From: CAUZFZ01 sp963579025
GTDB lineage: Bacteria > Planctomycetota > Planctomycetia > Planctomycetales > Planctomycetaceae
Reading direction: 5' to 3'
Length of the DNA: 10,427 nt
Assembly (NCBI GenBank): GCA_963579025.1
Contig: CAUZFZ010000252.1
Location: 1-10,427 of the forward strand
Part shown: piece after piece, positions 1-5,753 of the stretch
Layout of the letters: every line of letters begins with the position of its first letter
Position numbering within the stretch: position 1 is the stretch's first letter
Notes under the pieces: generated by a model
What the model was told of the DNA's origin: nothing
What the model saw: the letters and a program-made list of their open reading frames with translations, nothing else
Databases searched by the model: none
Made by a program: the position numbers and the translations under genes

Positions 1-2
1 GG

Positions 3-119
3 CAGAGTCCTGCCGAGCGTTTAAACAAATACCGCTACCACAACGACTGGCTGCAGAACCTGCTCATTTCCGCTTCCTGCGGCGGATACCGATACAAACA
101 ATCACCCCAGAATCCGTGA
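3..119 (+). CDS. Possible C-terminal end of an unidentified gene (partial, cut by window edge)
   Basis: The frame starting at base 3 is open from the window edge to a TGA at 117-119 and would encode 38 residues, beginning QSPAERLNKYRYHNDWLQNL and ending in a Cys-, Gly- and Tyr-containing tail. The composition (aromatic, charged, few rare residues) is compatible with a real protein end. It stops three bases before the stop codon of the convergent RhuM gene, a plausible tail-to-tail arrangement. I recognise no family, and the stretch is too short to exclude a chance open frame; the alternative is that this is non-coding sequence at a rearrangement junction that truncated the RhuM gene. Confidence 0.2.
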   Translation, partial: QSPAERLNKYRYHNDWLQNLLISASCGGYRYKQSPQNP

Positions 120-122
120 CGG

Positions 123-518
123 TCAGAAACCTTTGACGAGGTATTCACGTAGACGCTCAGTGGCCCAGATGCGGAACTGTGTTCCACGCTGCGAGCGGAC
201 CCGGTAACCGACGGAAATAATGGCGTCGAGGTTGTAGTGAGCAATCTCGCGGGACACCTGCCGAGTGCCCTCAGTTCGAACTATTAGGAATTTCCGAATA
301 GTTGCCTCAGACGCCAGTTCGCCGTCCTCGTAAAGATTTCCCAGATGCTCGTTTATCGTGGGTACGGAGACCTGAAACAGCTCCGCAAGATCTTTCTGAG
401 CGAGCCAGACGGACTCGTGCTGAAGCCGGCACTCGATGCGTGTCTGGCCGTCTTCCGTCTGATAGAGCAGGAATTGGCCCTCGGGCCGTGTCCCGGCCGG
501 AAGATGTTCGTCGCTCAC
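123..518 (-). CDS. Truncated RhuM-family (Virulence_RhuM) protein
   Basis: The 131-residue product matches the N-terminal half of the RhuM family, named after a gene on a Salmonella pathogenicity island; its biochemical role is not established. Seen here: a helix-turn-helix-like stretch at about 36-60 (VWLAQKDLAELFQVSVPTIN, then EHLGNLY), the family core HYNLDAIISVGYRVRSQRGT (94-113), and FRIWATERLREYLVKGF at the end. Family members normally continue for roughly another 150-200 residues after this KGF; here a TGA follows directly, and no downstream frame resumes the family. The start is GTG at 516-518, chosen because a perfect AGGAGG (525-530 on the minus strand) lies six bases upstream. That site is far stronger than those of the neighbouring genes, which fits a recently acquired gene. 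It may be a pseudogene remnant or a functional short DNA-binding version. Confidence 0.8.
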   Translation of the reverse strand: MSDEHLPAGTRPEGQFLLYQTEDGQTRIECRLQHESVWLAQKDLAELFQVSVPTINEHLGNLYEDGELASEATIRKFLIVRTEGTRQVSREIAHYNLDAIISVGYRVRSQRGTQFRIWATERLREYLVKGF

Positions 519-586
519 GCTTCTCCTCCTGGCAATCCTGCTGAGGATGGCTCTTCAAACGAGCCCAACAATTGCCTCCTGCTTAT

Positions 587-607
587 CGTCGTCGGACTGC
601 GACGACG
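587..607 (-). terminator. Small hairpin downstream of fwdA, possible weak terminator
   Basis: A perfect 7-bp stem (CGTCGTC at 587-593, GACGACG at 601-607) with a 7-nt loop lies about 35 bases beyond the fwdA stop codon and before the RhuM gene. No T-run follows on the minus strand, so intrinsic termination would be weak; it could equally be a chance dyad. Placement at the end of the fwdDBA cluster is the main argument. Confidence 0.25.
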
Positions 608-640
608 CCGGCCACGCCAGTATTCAACGTTGACGAAGCA

Positions 641-2299
641 CTACGCGCCTCTGGTCGGTATCGATTCGTGCTTCTGCAGATACGAACCGTCGACGGGATA
701 GTTGTTGAAGCGGATCGTGTAGTGCTCTTCGAACCATTCCTGAATGTCGGGCACGACATCCAGATCGAATGCCGGTTCGACGTGAAACAGTGTGCCTGCC
801 TCGTTCGACAGGACTTCGCCGTCGTCCACAACCACGCTGCCGTGGTGAATGACGTACCGCGGCAGTTCGAACATGCGCTGCACATCGTCGTCACGACTGT
901 AAATCGTGACGTCTGCATCGGCGCCTGGGCCCAGATGTCCTTTTCTCTCCAGCCCCAGTATTCGAGCCGGAGACGCTCGGGTAATGATCGCGATTTCGTA
1001 CAGCGAGTACTCGCGATCGAGGTCGGCCAGGCCGCAGCGTTCTTTGACACCGGGGGGCGCGCGGTCCAGAACCTCCTGTCGGCGTGTTCGATCCATCAGC
1101 AGGGCGATGATCTCTGGATACGCCATGAAGGAACCGCCGTTGGGGTGATCGGTGCTCATCGCGATGCGCCACGGATCGTTGACGAGCAGATACCATTCCA
1201 GCCCGATTGCCCACTGCAGTGTGTGGACCATTGACTTGTCGCGGTATTCGATCGGCACGATCCCGCAGCCGGCTTCCATTTCCGTATCGCCGCTGAACCA
1301 CTTGCGTCCACGCAGCTTGTGCAGGAAATAGCCCAGTGGACCATCGCCAGTCAGCGACGTCGTTTTGTCGAACATGACTTGCCCGACATCGACGGTCAGG
1401 TTGTCGTGCGAGTTGATGTACTCGGCCAGTCGAGGGACTTCCGAGCCAAACGTCGTCTGGTCGTCCGGGTCACCGCCGTAGCTGTGAAACTGAATGTGCG
1501 TCAGATGACCACGGTGTCCTTCCAGAGCTTTCATTGTCTCGTACGTTGTGACGTGATTGCCCGGCAGACCGAGGTTGTTGCAGTGCAGATGCACGGAATG
1601 TGGCAGCTTCAGTTCGTCGACAGCCCGAGCGAGTCCTCGAATGATGTCTCGCGGTGTCACATCAAACGAGTCGACTTTCGTATCGAGCGTCGCGGCATTG
1701 CCGAGCCCGCTCTTCCAGTTCTCGACACCACCGGGGTTCACCAGCTTGGCCGCGTAGCCTTTCGCGGAATTGAGCAGCCAGGCCACACAGGCCCGTAACT
1801 TGTCCGGGTCGCCGTCGCGGAGCTGCTTCATGATGTAGTGGTTATTCCCCATCATCACGTAGAAGCCCTTGTCGATGATCGGAGTATCTTCCAGCTCCTC
1901 ATGCGTATGCCTCGCCGCCAGAGGTGGCACTGCGGCATCAAAGGCAGTCGTGTATCCGAGCCCGGCATACAGATACCCGGTGGCCCAAGTGCTGGGCACA
2001 CTGCCGGTTGTTCCCGACCGAGTCAGCCGACCACGCCGGACAGGCGGGGATATCCGCTTTTCCTCGGGCATCATCTTGCGAGCGGTGTTGACCTTTGGCC
2101 CGGCGATATGGCAATGCATGTCCACACCGCCCGGCATGACCACATAGCCGGTCGCGTCCAGTACTCGGTCGGCTCTTACGGATGGATCAGAGGGCGCCGG
2201 AATCACGCGCCCGTCTTCGATCCAGACGTCGCGGACTTCTCCGTCGATGCCGTTTTTCGGGTCGTAAAGCGTTCCACCGCGAATGAGCAATTGGGGCAT
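641..2299 (-). CDS. fwdA: Formylmethanofuran dehydrogenase-type subunit A (FwdA/FhcA), zinc amidohydrolase
   Basis: This 552-residue protein is the metal-dependent amidohydrolase subunit of the formylmethanofuran dehydrogenase / formyltransferase-hydrolase complex. It interconverts formate and N-formylmethanofuran (methylofuran in methylotrophic bacteria) and is cytoplasmic. The length is usual for FwdA/FhcA. Visible amidohydrolase landmarks: an N-terminal small beta domain with the LDATGYVVMPGGVDMHCHIA block, giving the metal-binding HxH (His62, His64); KLVNPGG with Lys185, the likely carboxylated bridging lysine; HLHCNN (His238/His240); THIQFHSYGG (His268); and STDHPNGG with the catalytic-type Asp384; then the C-terminal GPGADADVTIY strand region closing the beta domain. 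The ATG at 2297-2299 is preceded by no clear ribosome site. It is the last gene of the fwdD-fwdB-fwdA set, 164 bp after fwdB. Called fhcA in Methylobacterium-type nomenclature. Identification is firm; whether the complex works as a hydrolase or a dehydrogenase depends on FwdB. Confidence 0.95.
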   Translation of the reverse strand: MPQLLIRGGTLYDPKNGIDGEVRDVWIEDGRVIPAPSDPSVRADRVLDATGYVVMPGGVDMHCHIAGPKVNTARKMMPEEKRISPPVRRGRLTRSGTTGSVPSTWATGYLYAGLGYTTAFDAAVPPLAARHTHEELEDTPIIDKGFYVMMGNNHYIMKQLRDGDPDKLRACVAWLLNSAKGYAAKLVNPGGVENWKSGLGNAATLDTKVDSFDVTPRDIIRGLARAVDELKLPHSVHLHCNNLGLPGNHVTTYETMKALEGHRGHLTHIQFHSYGGDPDDQTTFGSEVPRLAEYINSHDNLTVDVGQVMFDKTTSLTGDGPLGYFLHKLRGRKWFSGDTEMEAGCGIVPIEYRDKSMVHTLQWAIGLEWYLLVNDPWRIAMSTDHPNGGSFMAYPEIIALLMDRTRRQEVLDRAPPGVKERCGLADLDREYSLYEIAIITRASPARILGLERKGHLGPGADADVTIYSRDDDVQRMFELPRYVIHHGSVVVDDGEVLSNEAGTLFHVEPAFDLDVVPDIQEWFEEHYTIRFNNYPVDGSYLQKHESIPTRGA

Positions 2300-2354
2300 C
2301 GTTGTGATCAGAATCTAATGAGGCGTTGTCTCGGACACTTTTTGAACAGAAGGC

Positions 2355-2386
2355 CGCGAAGAAAACTGACAGTTCTACTCTTCGCG
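2355..2386. repeat. Inverted repeat in the fwdB-fwdA gap, possible dispersed-repeat remnant
   Basis: CGCGAAGA (2355-2362) and TCTTCGCG (2379-2386) form a perfect 8-bp dyad around a 16-nt centre. The 164-bp gap between fwdB and fwdA is A/T-richer than the genes and has related CGCAAAGAT / CGCGAAGAG units side by side. From memory, similar CTTCGCGATCTTTGCGTCC strings occur scattered in planctomycete genomes; that is recollection, not a search. It could act as a transcript hairpin between the two genes. No coding sequence is seen in the gap. Confidence 0.35.
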
Positions 2387-2463
2387 ATCTTTGCGTCCTT
2401 CAGTTCGACGATTTCTGTCGTCACTGGTCCACCGCCAGAGCGAGCTCTGACATCGCTGGTGTC

Positions 2464-3807
2464 TCACGTTAAGGCAAGTTGCTTATCGCGGATGCGATTC
2501 TCAATCGCTTTCAGGATATCGTAGTCACTGCGGTAAGGAGACTCGAAAGCCGGACGCAGCGGGATGGGCACGTCGTCCATGCGATAGACAGTGCCGGGTG
2601 TGTTGATGCCGTAAGTGGCCGTCGTGAACGCCACTGTTGCGACTTTGGCCGTCTCGCTTTCCTTGGGATCAAGGACCACCGAGTTGATCTTTGCCAGGTG
2701 GTCGCGAGCGGGCTGGCTGAAATTGCTCATCGGGTCTGACGCGATGATCAGGGCCGCGTCGGCTTCTCCTCGGGCGAGCAGGTCGGATGACGTGAACTCA
2801 CCGGGATTGAAACGCGGATAGCCTCGTCCGAGATTCACGCCGAAGGGATAGCCGGTCGACCAGGTGACGACGTTGTCTGCTCCGGTCACGTTGCCGTGGC
2901 CGCGCATCGGCTTGGCCGTCCAGCGTGTGTGCTGGTTCATGTCTCGGGCGAGTGCCAGCACGGCTTCGCTGTTGACGTGCTTGCCGCGCGTCATTGTCAG
3001 GCCCATGCCGAACAGGATGACTCCAAACTTCGCCTGCTTCATTCGCTCGACGACGTCTTTGAGGCGGTCCAGCTCGATGCCCGTCTTCTCTTCAACGGAC
3101 GGGTCGACGTCGATGCCTTTCGCCAGCGCTCGCATCGCCCAGCACAGTTCGAAGTCGGAACGAGGCTTGAGCTGCAGAAAGATGTCCGCGGCTTTGGCAC
3201 TCTTCGTCTTGCGCACGTCGATCAGCACTGCGGTGCGGTCTTTGCGACCGTTGGGCACGAACTGGCCCTTGGGCATCAAGCTGTATTTCGTGAAATGCCG
3301 CGGGTGGCTTTCGGCCGGGTTGCCTCCCCAGAAGATAATGAAGTCTGCCCGGTTCTTGATTTCGCCCAGAGTGCAGGTGATTTCCCCGACACTCTGAAAC
3401 GCGATGCCCGATGGACCGTGGCAAACCGAAGTTGTGGTGTCGACACATGCGCCGATCCAGTCGGAGATCGCCACGGCAACTCGCTGAGCCTCGCAGGTCG
3501 TGTCGGAAAGACCGTACGTCATCGGATAGGTCGCGTTCAGCAGAATGTCAGCCGCACGTTCGATGGCGGCTGCGTATGTGGCGGGCTGACCTTCGATCGT
3601 GGCTTCCGGCCGATCCTCGACGTGATGGTTCAGAAACCAGGCCTTGCCGAGTACGCAGGCATTCTTCGCCTTCGTGATGCGGTTGTTCTCGACCGTCAGT
3701 GTCATGTCGTCACAGACACAGCCGCAGAAGGTGCACGTCGCGTCTTCAACAATCTTCAGCTCGGGCGTGGCCGTTTCTGACGCTGGTGGCGCAGTCGCAG
3801 TGCTCAT
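2464..3807 (-). CDS. fwdB: Formylmethanofuran dehydrogenase-type subunit B (FwdB/FhcB), molybdopterin oxidoreductase fold
   Basis: The 447-residue product is the pterin-dependent catalytic subunit of the complex, in archaea the site where CO2 and formate are interconverted. It is close to archaeal FwdB in length. The N-terminal CTFCGCVC block gives Cys25, Cys28 and Cys32 in CxxCxxxC spacing, with a fourth at Cys51 (KNACVLGK), the usual [4Fe-4S] ligands of the molybdopterin oxidoreductase family. Further on, TTTSVCHGPSG places Cys129 where archaeal FwdB has the Cys (or selenocysteine) that binds tungsten or molybdenum. Pterin-domain blocks follow: FWGGNPAESHPRH (159-171), VLIDVRKTKSA (194-204), MRGHGNVTGADNV (301-313), GEADAALIIASDPMSNF (347-363). 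In some bacterial FhcB proteins the cofactor sites are thought to be degenerate; here they look intact. The ATG at 3805-3807 has no obvious ribosome site. It lies 130 bp after fwdD and 164 bp before fwdA. Confidence 0.95.
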   Translation of the reverse strand: MSTATAPPASETATPELKIVEDATCTFCGCVCDDMTLTVENNRITKAKNACVLGKAWFLNHHVEDRPEATIEGQPATYAAAIERAADILLNATYPMTYGLSDTTCEAQRVAVAISDWIGACVDTTTSVCHGPSGIAFQSVGEITCTLGEIKNRADFIIFWGGNPAESHPRHFTKYSLMPKGQFVPNGRKDRTAVLIDVRKTKSAKAADIFLQLKPRSDFELCWAMRALAKGIDVDPSVEEKTGIELDRLKDVVERMKQAKFGVILFGMGLTMTRGKHVNSEAVLALARDMNQHTRWTAKPMRGHGNVTGADNVVTWSTGYPFGVNLGRGYPRFNPGEFTSSDLLARGEADAALIIASDPMSNFSQPARDHLAKINSVVLDPKESETAKVATVAFTTATYGINTPGTVYRMDDVPIPLRPAFESPYRSDYDILKAIENRIRDKQLALT

Positions 3808-3925
3808 AGCGTGTTCACTCGATATGTCCGTCCGGGATCGGGCGTCCCAGACTTAATTCGATTGAAACGAGAGATCGCGCTCATACGAGCCGTCCCGATC
3901 ACTCTCAACGCACTTCCGTCCGCCT

Positions 3926-3940
3926 TGATCGCAGCGATCA
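3926..3940. promoter_or_regulatory. 15-bp palindrome at the fwdD stop codon
   Basis: TGATCGC-a-GCGATCA is a perfect 7+1+7 palindrome whose right end is the fwdD stop codon. It lies inside the fwdD-fwdB gap. It could be a protein-binding dyad or a short transcript hairpin; there is no T-run, so it is not a convincing terminator. Function is unassigned, and a chance palindrome of this length is possible but not common. Confidence 0.25.
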
Positions 3941-4282
3941 GGCAACGGGTTCAAGCTGAACGTCGAGTCCCTTGCTGTCCGGCATGCCGGTTCCGTGCGT
4001 TTCTCCTGGCATTAATCGGCTGGATTGATCGCCGTAACTTATGAAAAGCAGCCCCGGCGGAAGTTCGTCACGTTTAGCCGTCTTGCACGGCACAGTGATT
4101 TCTCCGAAATCGTTCCACACACGGACTTTGTCTCCATCGGAAAGCCCCAGCCGCTCCATGTCTTCCGGAGCGATCTGCATCGTATTGATCTCGGCGAGAT
4201 ACCCTTCCGTGTGTTTGCCCTCGTTCAGCGCCGTTCCCTGCTTGCTGGTTCGACCTGGAATGAGAATAAACGTATCGGACAT
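3938..4282 (-). CDS. fwdD: FwdD-like molybdopterin dinucleotide-binding subunit
   Basis: A small protein of 114 residues matching subunit D of formylmethanofuran dehydrogenase, the separate piece that corresponds to the C-terminal dinucleotide-binding barrel of larger molybdopterin oxidoreductases and completes the cofactor pocket of FwdB. Family landmarks: the opening FILIPGRTSKQGTALNEGK (5-23), the MQIAPEDMERLGLSDGDKVR block (35-54) before the FGEITV strand, LPPGLLFISYGDQSSRLMPG (74-93), and the diagnostic close THGTGMPDSKGLDVQLEP (95-112). Slightly shorter than archaeal FwdD. It is the first gene of the fwdD-fwdB-fwdA order. The ATG at 4280-4282 follows a weak GGAA. The Methylobacterium-type Fhc complex has no FwdD (its FhcD is the unrelated formyltransferase), so this gene is informative about the biochemistry of the complex. 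Confidence 0.9.
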   Translation of the reverse strand: MSDTFILIPGRTSKQGTALNEGKHTEGYLAEINTMQIAPEDMERLGLSDGDKVRVWNDFGEITVPCKTAKRDELPPGLLFISYGDQSSRLMPGETHGTGMPDSKGLDVQLEPVA

Positions 4283-4404
4283 TTCCGTGTCAATTCGAAC
4301 GAGCCGCCGGGCAACGCGACCGTAAATAAATGCTCAAGAGGGCATTGGTCACTGAGGACGGCCATTGTGACCGGATGCGACGTTCCAGGTCAATTCCGCC
4401 GACG

Positions 4405-5403
4405 TTAGCGCCTGGCGGCCTTCCTGTGAGCCGATTTGCGGCGGCCACATGCCTTGAGCAGCGTGTCGATCGACTGGTAGGCAGCCAGCAACCCGCCGCC
4501 GTAGTTGCTCTTCAGGTCAGTCCGTCGCACGCGATCCCAGTCGTCGGCTGTCTTGAGCTTCAATTCGCGACCGAGCCAATCCAGATAGCGATCCCGGTTC
4601 TTCTTCACTTTCCAGAATCCGACCGGAACGCGGGCAAATTTCCACTCAAGCCATTTGTGATTCGGAAAGCAGTCCATCGCAGCTGCCAGCGGCGAGCCGT
4701 TGTAGTGCTTGATGAGCTGGTTGCCGAAGTTCGATTCAATGTCCTCGCGAGTCACTCCGTACCAGTCGTCGAGTTTCGACAACCCCAGCTTCTTGCCGAG
4801 CCATTTCAGGTACCGCACACGGTTGCGCCGCTCGTCCCAGAATCCTTTGGGAGTCTTGCCGAACATCCACTCGTTCCAGCGGTGTTTGGGCATGTTGGCT
4901 TTGACGGCTTCGGAAATGGTGCTGTCGTAGTGGAGCAGAAACGCCCCGCCCTTGTTGCGTCGAAAGTCACCGTTCGTAATCCGATACCAGCCGTCCGGTT
5001 CTTCGATTCCCAGAGTTTCAGCGAGCCACTCCATGTATCGCCGGTGATTTCTCGGGTGCTTCCAGAAAGATCGCGGACACGAGACGAACAGCCACTCCTT
5101 CCAGTCCTGATCTGGAAACGTCTCACGCACGGCCGTCACCGCCGAACTGTTCCAGCAGTGCAGCAGAGCACCGCCACCGCGGTTCTGTTTGAAGTCATCC
5201 GTTCGGATGCGGTAGTAATCCTCGACCTTCTGAAACCCAAGCTGCTGCCCGAGCCAGATCAGGTAGAGCCGCTGGTTCTTCGCGTATTGCCAGAACCCGG
5301 CCGGAACTGGCCCTTCGAGCCAGATCGCATCCTTCGAGAGAACTTTTTGCGCCAAAGGTCCCGCGGTTCGCCCGCGTTTTCGTGAGGCTCGCTTCTTTGA
5401 CAT
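4405..5403 (-). CDS. Uncharacterised basic protein with four ~75-residue FW/WLG/GGxLLxxY repeats
   Basis: The protein (332 residues from the ATG at 5401-5403; a TTG 12 bases upstream would add four) has no signal peptide or membrane segment. A Lys/Arg-rich head (KKRASRKRGR) and tail (GRRKSAHRKAARR) flank four tandem repeats. Each reads approximately P.GFW....NR.RYL.WLG..LG....DDWYR....D...N.GG.LL..Y..S...A.....P.H.W.EW.F. The FW pairs sit at 37-38, 113-114, 188-189 and 263-264, a regular 75-76 residue period. The fourth repeat loses its closing P.H.W.EW.F segment, while the piece before repeat 1 (WLEGPVPAGFW) looks like the degenerate end of another. Repeats are well diverged, so duplication is old. 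I recall similar WLG...DWY...GGGGLL..YNGS arrays in uncharacterised fungal, oomycete and algal proteins. The basic ends suggest nucleic-acid binding, but this is inference. It lies 122 bp upstream of fwdD on the same strand. Confidence 0.8.
   Translation of the reverse strand: MSKKRASRKRGRTAGPLAQKVLSKDAIWLEGPVPAGFWQYAKNQRLYLIWLGQQLGFQKVEDYYRIRTDDFKQNRGGGALLHCWNSSAVTAVRETFPDQDWKEWLFVSCPRSFWKHPRNHRRYMEWLAETLGIEEPDGWYRITNGDFRRNKGGAFLLHYDSTISEAVKANMPKHRWNEWMFGKTPKGFWDERRNRVRYLKWLGKKLGLSKLDDWYGVTREDIESNFGNQLIKHYNGSPLAAAMDCFPNHKWLEWKFARVPVGFWKVKKNRDRYLDWLGRELKLKTADDWDRVRRTDLKSNYGGGLLAAYQSIDTLLKACGRRKSAHRKAARR
4447..5304 (-). repeat. Four tandem coding repeats of ~225 bp
   Basis: Within the preceding gene, repeat units start at about 5304, 5076, 4851 and 4626 (reading leftwards on the minus strand), that is every 225-228 bases, in phase with the reading frame. 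Identity is at protein level (invariant FW, N at +9, R/Y and WL in the first helix, D before the GG, and Pro-x-x-x-Trp near the end of repeats 1-3); the DNA is too diverged for recombination-prone repeats. The last unit is about 15 residues short. Confidence 0.8.
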
Positions 5404-5753
5404 GACGTGGCCCAAAGTCTGTTGAAGATCAGTAGAGCTGTGTCAGTCGTGTTTTGAGGGGTAGCCGAAGTCGCCAGACTTTGGCCGGACCCGATGAAAC
5501 CAAACTCTGGCGAGTTCGGCTACACACATCACTTCACGGATGGCAAAACACTCGACCGCCGCGGGCATCATAGAATTGCCGATTCTGACGGTAAAGAAGC
5601 GGGATCGACCCGTTGGACTGTTCTGAAACGGCGGAGCGGTTGTACGGGTTGCAGCGATTCCAGGCCGTCCGAGACCCACAATTGGAGCAACCAGTAGGGC
5701 AATTCCCTCGTGCGACGCGTATTCATTACGTCGACTCTCACTGAAACCCAGCG
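5404..5753. other. 350-bp non-coding interval between the repeat protein and tadC
   Basis: No open frame here has family character; the ones present simply read through the hairpin at 5461-5523. Besides that element, CCAAAGTCTG at 5412-5421 is the reverse complement of bases 5475-5484 inside its left arm, a hint of a second partial copy next to the repeat-protein start. The right part (5524-5753) shows nothing I can assign: no tRNA, no clear promoter and no terminator with a T-run behind the tadC stop. Confidence 0.5.
5461..5523. repeat. REP-like palindromic element (24-nt arms, 15-nt loop)
   Basis: The left arm, 5461-5484 (GTAGCCGAAG...ACTTTGG), and right arm, 5500-5523 (CCAAACTCTG...TCGGCTAC), pair over 24 positions with only two mismatches, both G/G or C/C type in the interior, around a 15-nt loop. 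The symmetry ends abruptly at GTAG/CTAC. Size, intergenic position and short conserved end tetranucleotide fit repetitive extragenic palindromes, which in many bacteria are spread by RAYT transposases of the Y1 family. I recall closely similar GTAGCCGAA...CAGA.TTTGG strings many times in planctomycete genomes, but cannot count copies here. As RNA it would make a very stable hairpin downstream of tadC. Confidence 0.7.

Noticed and set aside
572..1234. Plus-strand open frame of 220 codons opposite the fwdA 3' end
   Set aside because: Shadow of fwdA; no ribosome site and no homology I can see.
1838..2524. Plus-strand open frame spanning the fwdA start and the gap to fwdB
   Set aside because: Mostly antisense to fwdA; low-complexity Arg/Pro/Gly composition with no domain.
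2896..3780. Plus-strand open frame of 294 codons opposite fwdB
   Set aside because: Antisense shadow of a firmly identified gene, with no recognisable motif.
4447..5304. CRISPR-like regular spacing of repeats
   Set aside because: The period of about 225 bp is in frame, diverged at DNA level, and without short identical repeats or unique spacers; it is a protein repeat.
4330..5385. Long plus-strand open frame (351 codons) opposite the repeat protein
   Set aside because: It is the antisense shadow of the repeat gene. Its apparent periodicity mirrors the real repeats, whereas the minus-strand product has consistent Trp/Gly/Asp signatures and a sensible start.
5443..5679. Short minus-strand open frame (78 codons) in the non-coding interval
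   Set aside because: It reads straight through both arms of the REP-like hairpin, and its product shows no protein character; it is best explained as a repeat translated by chance.
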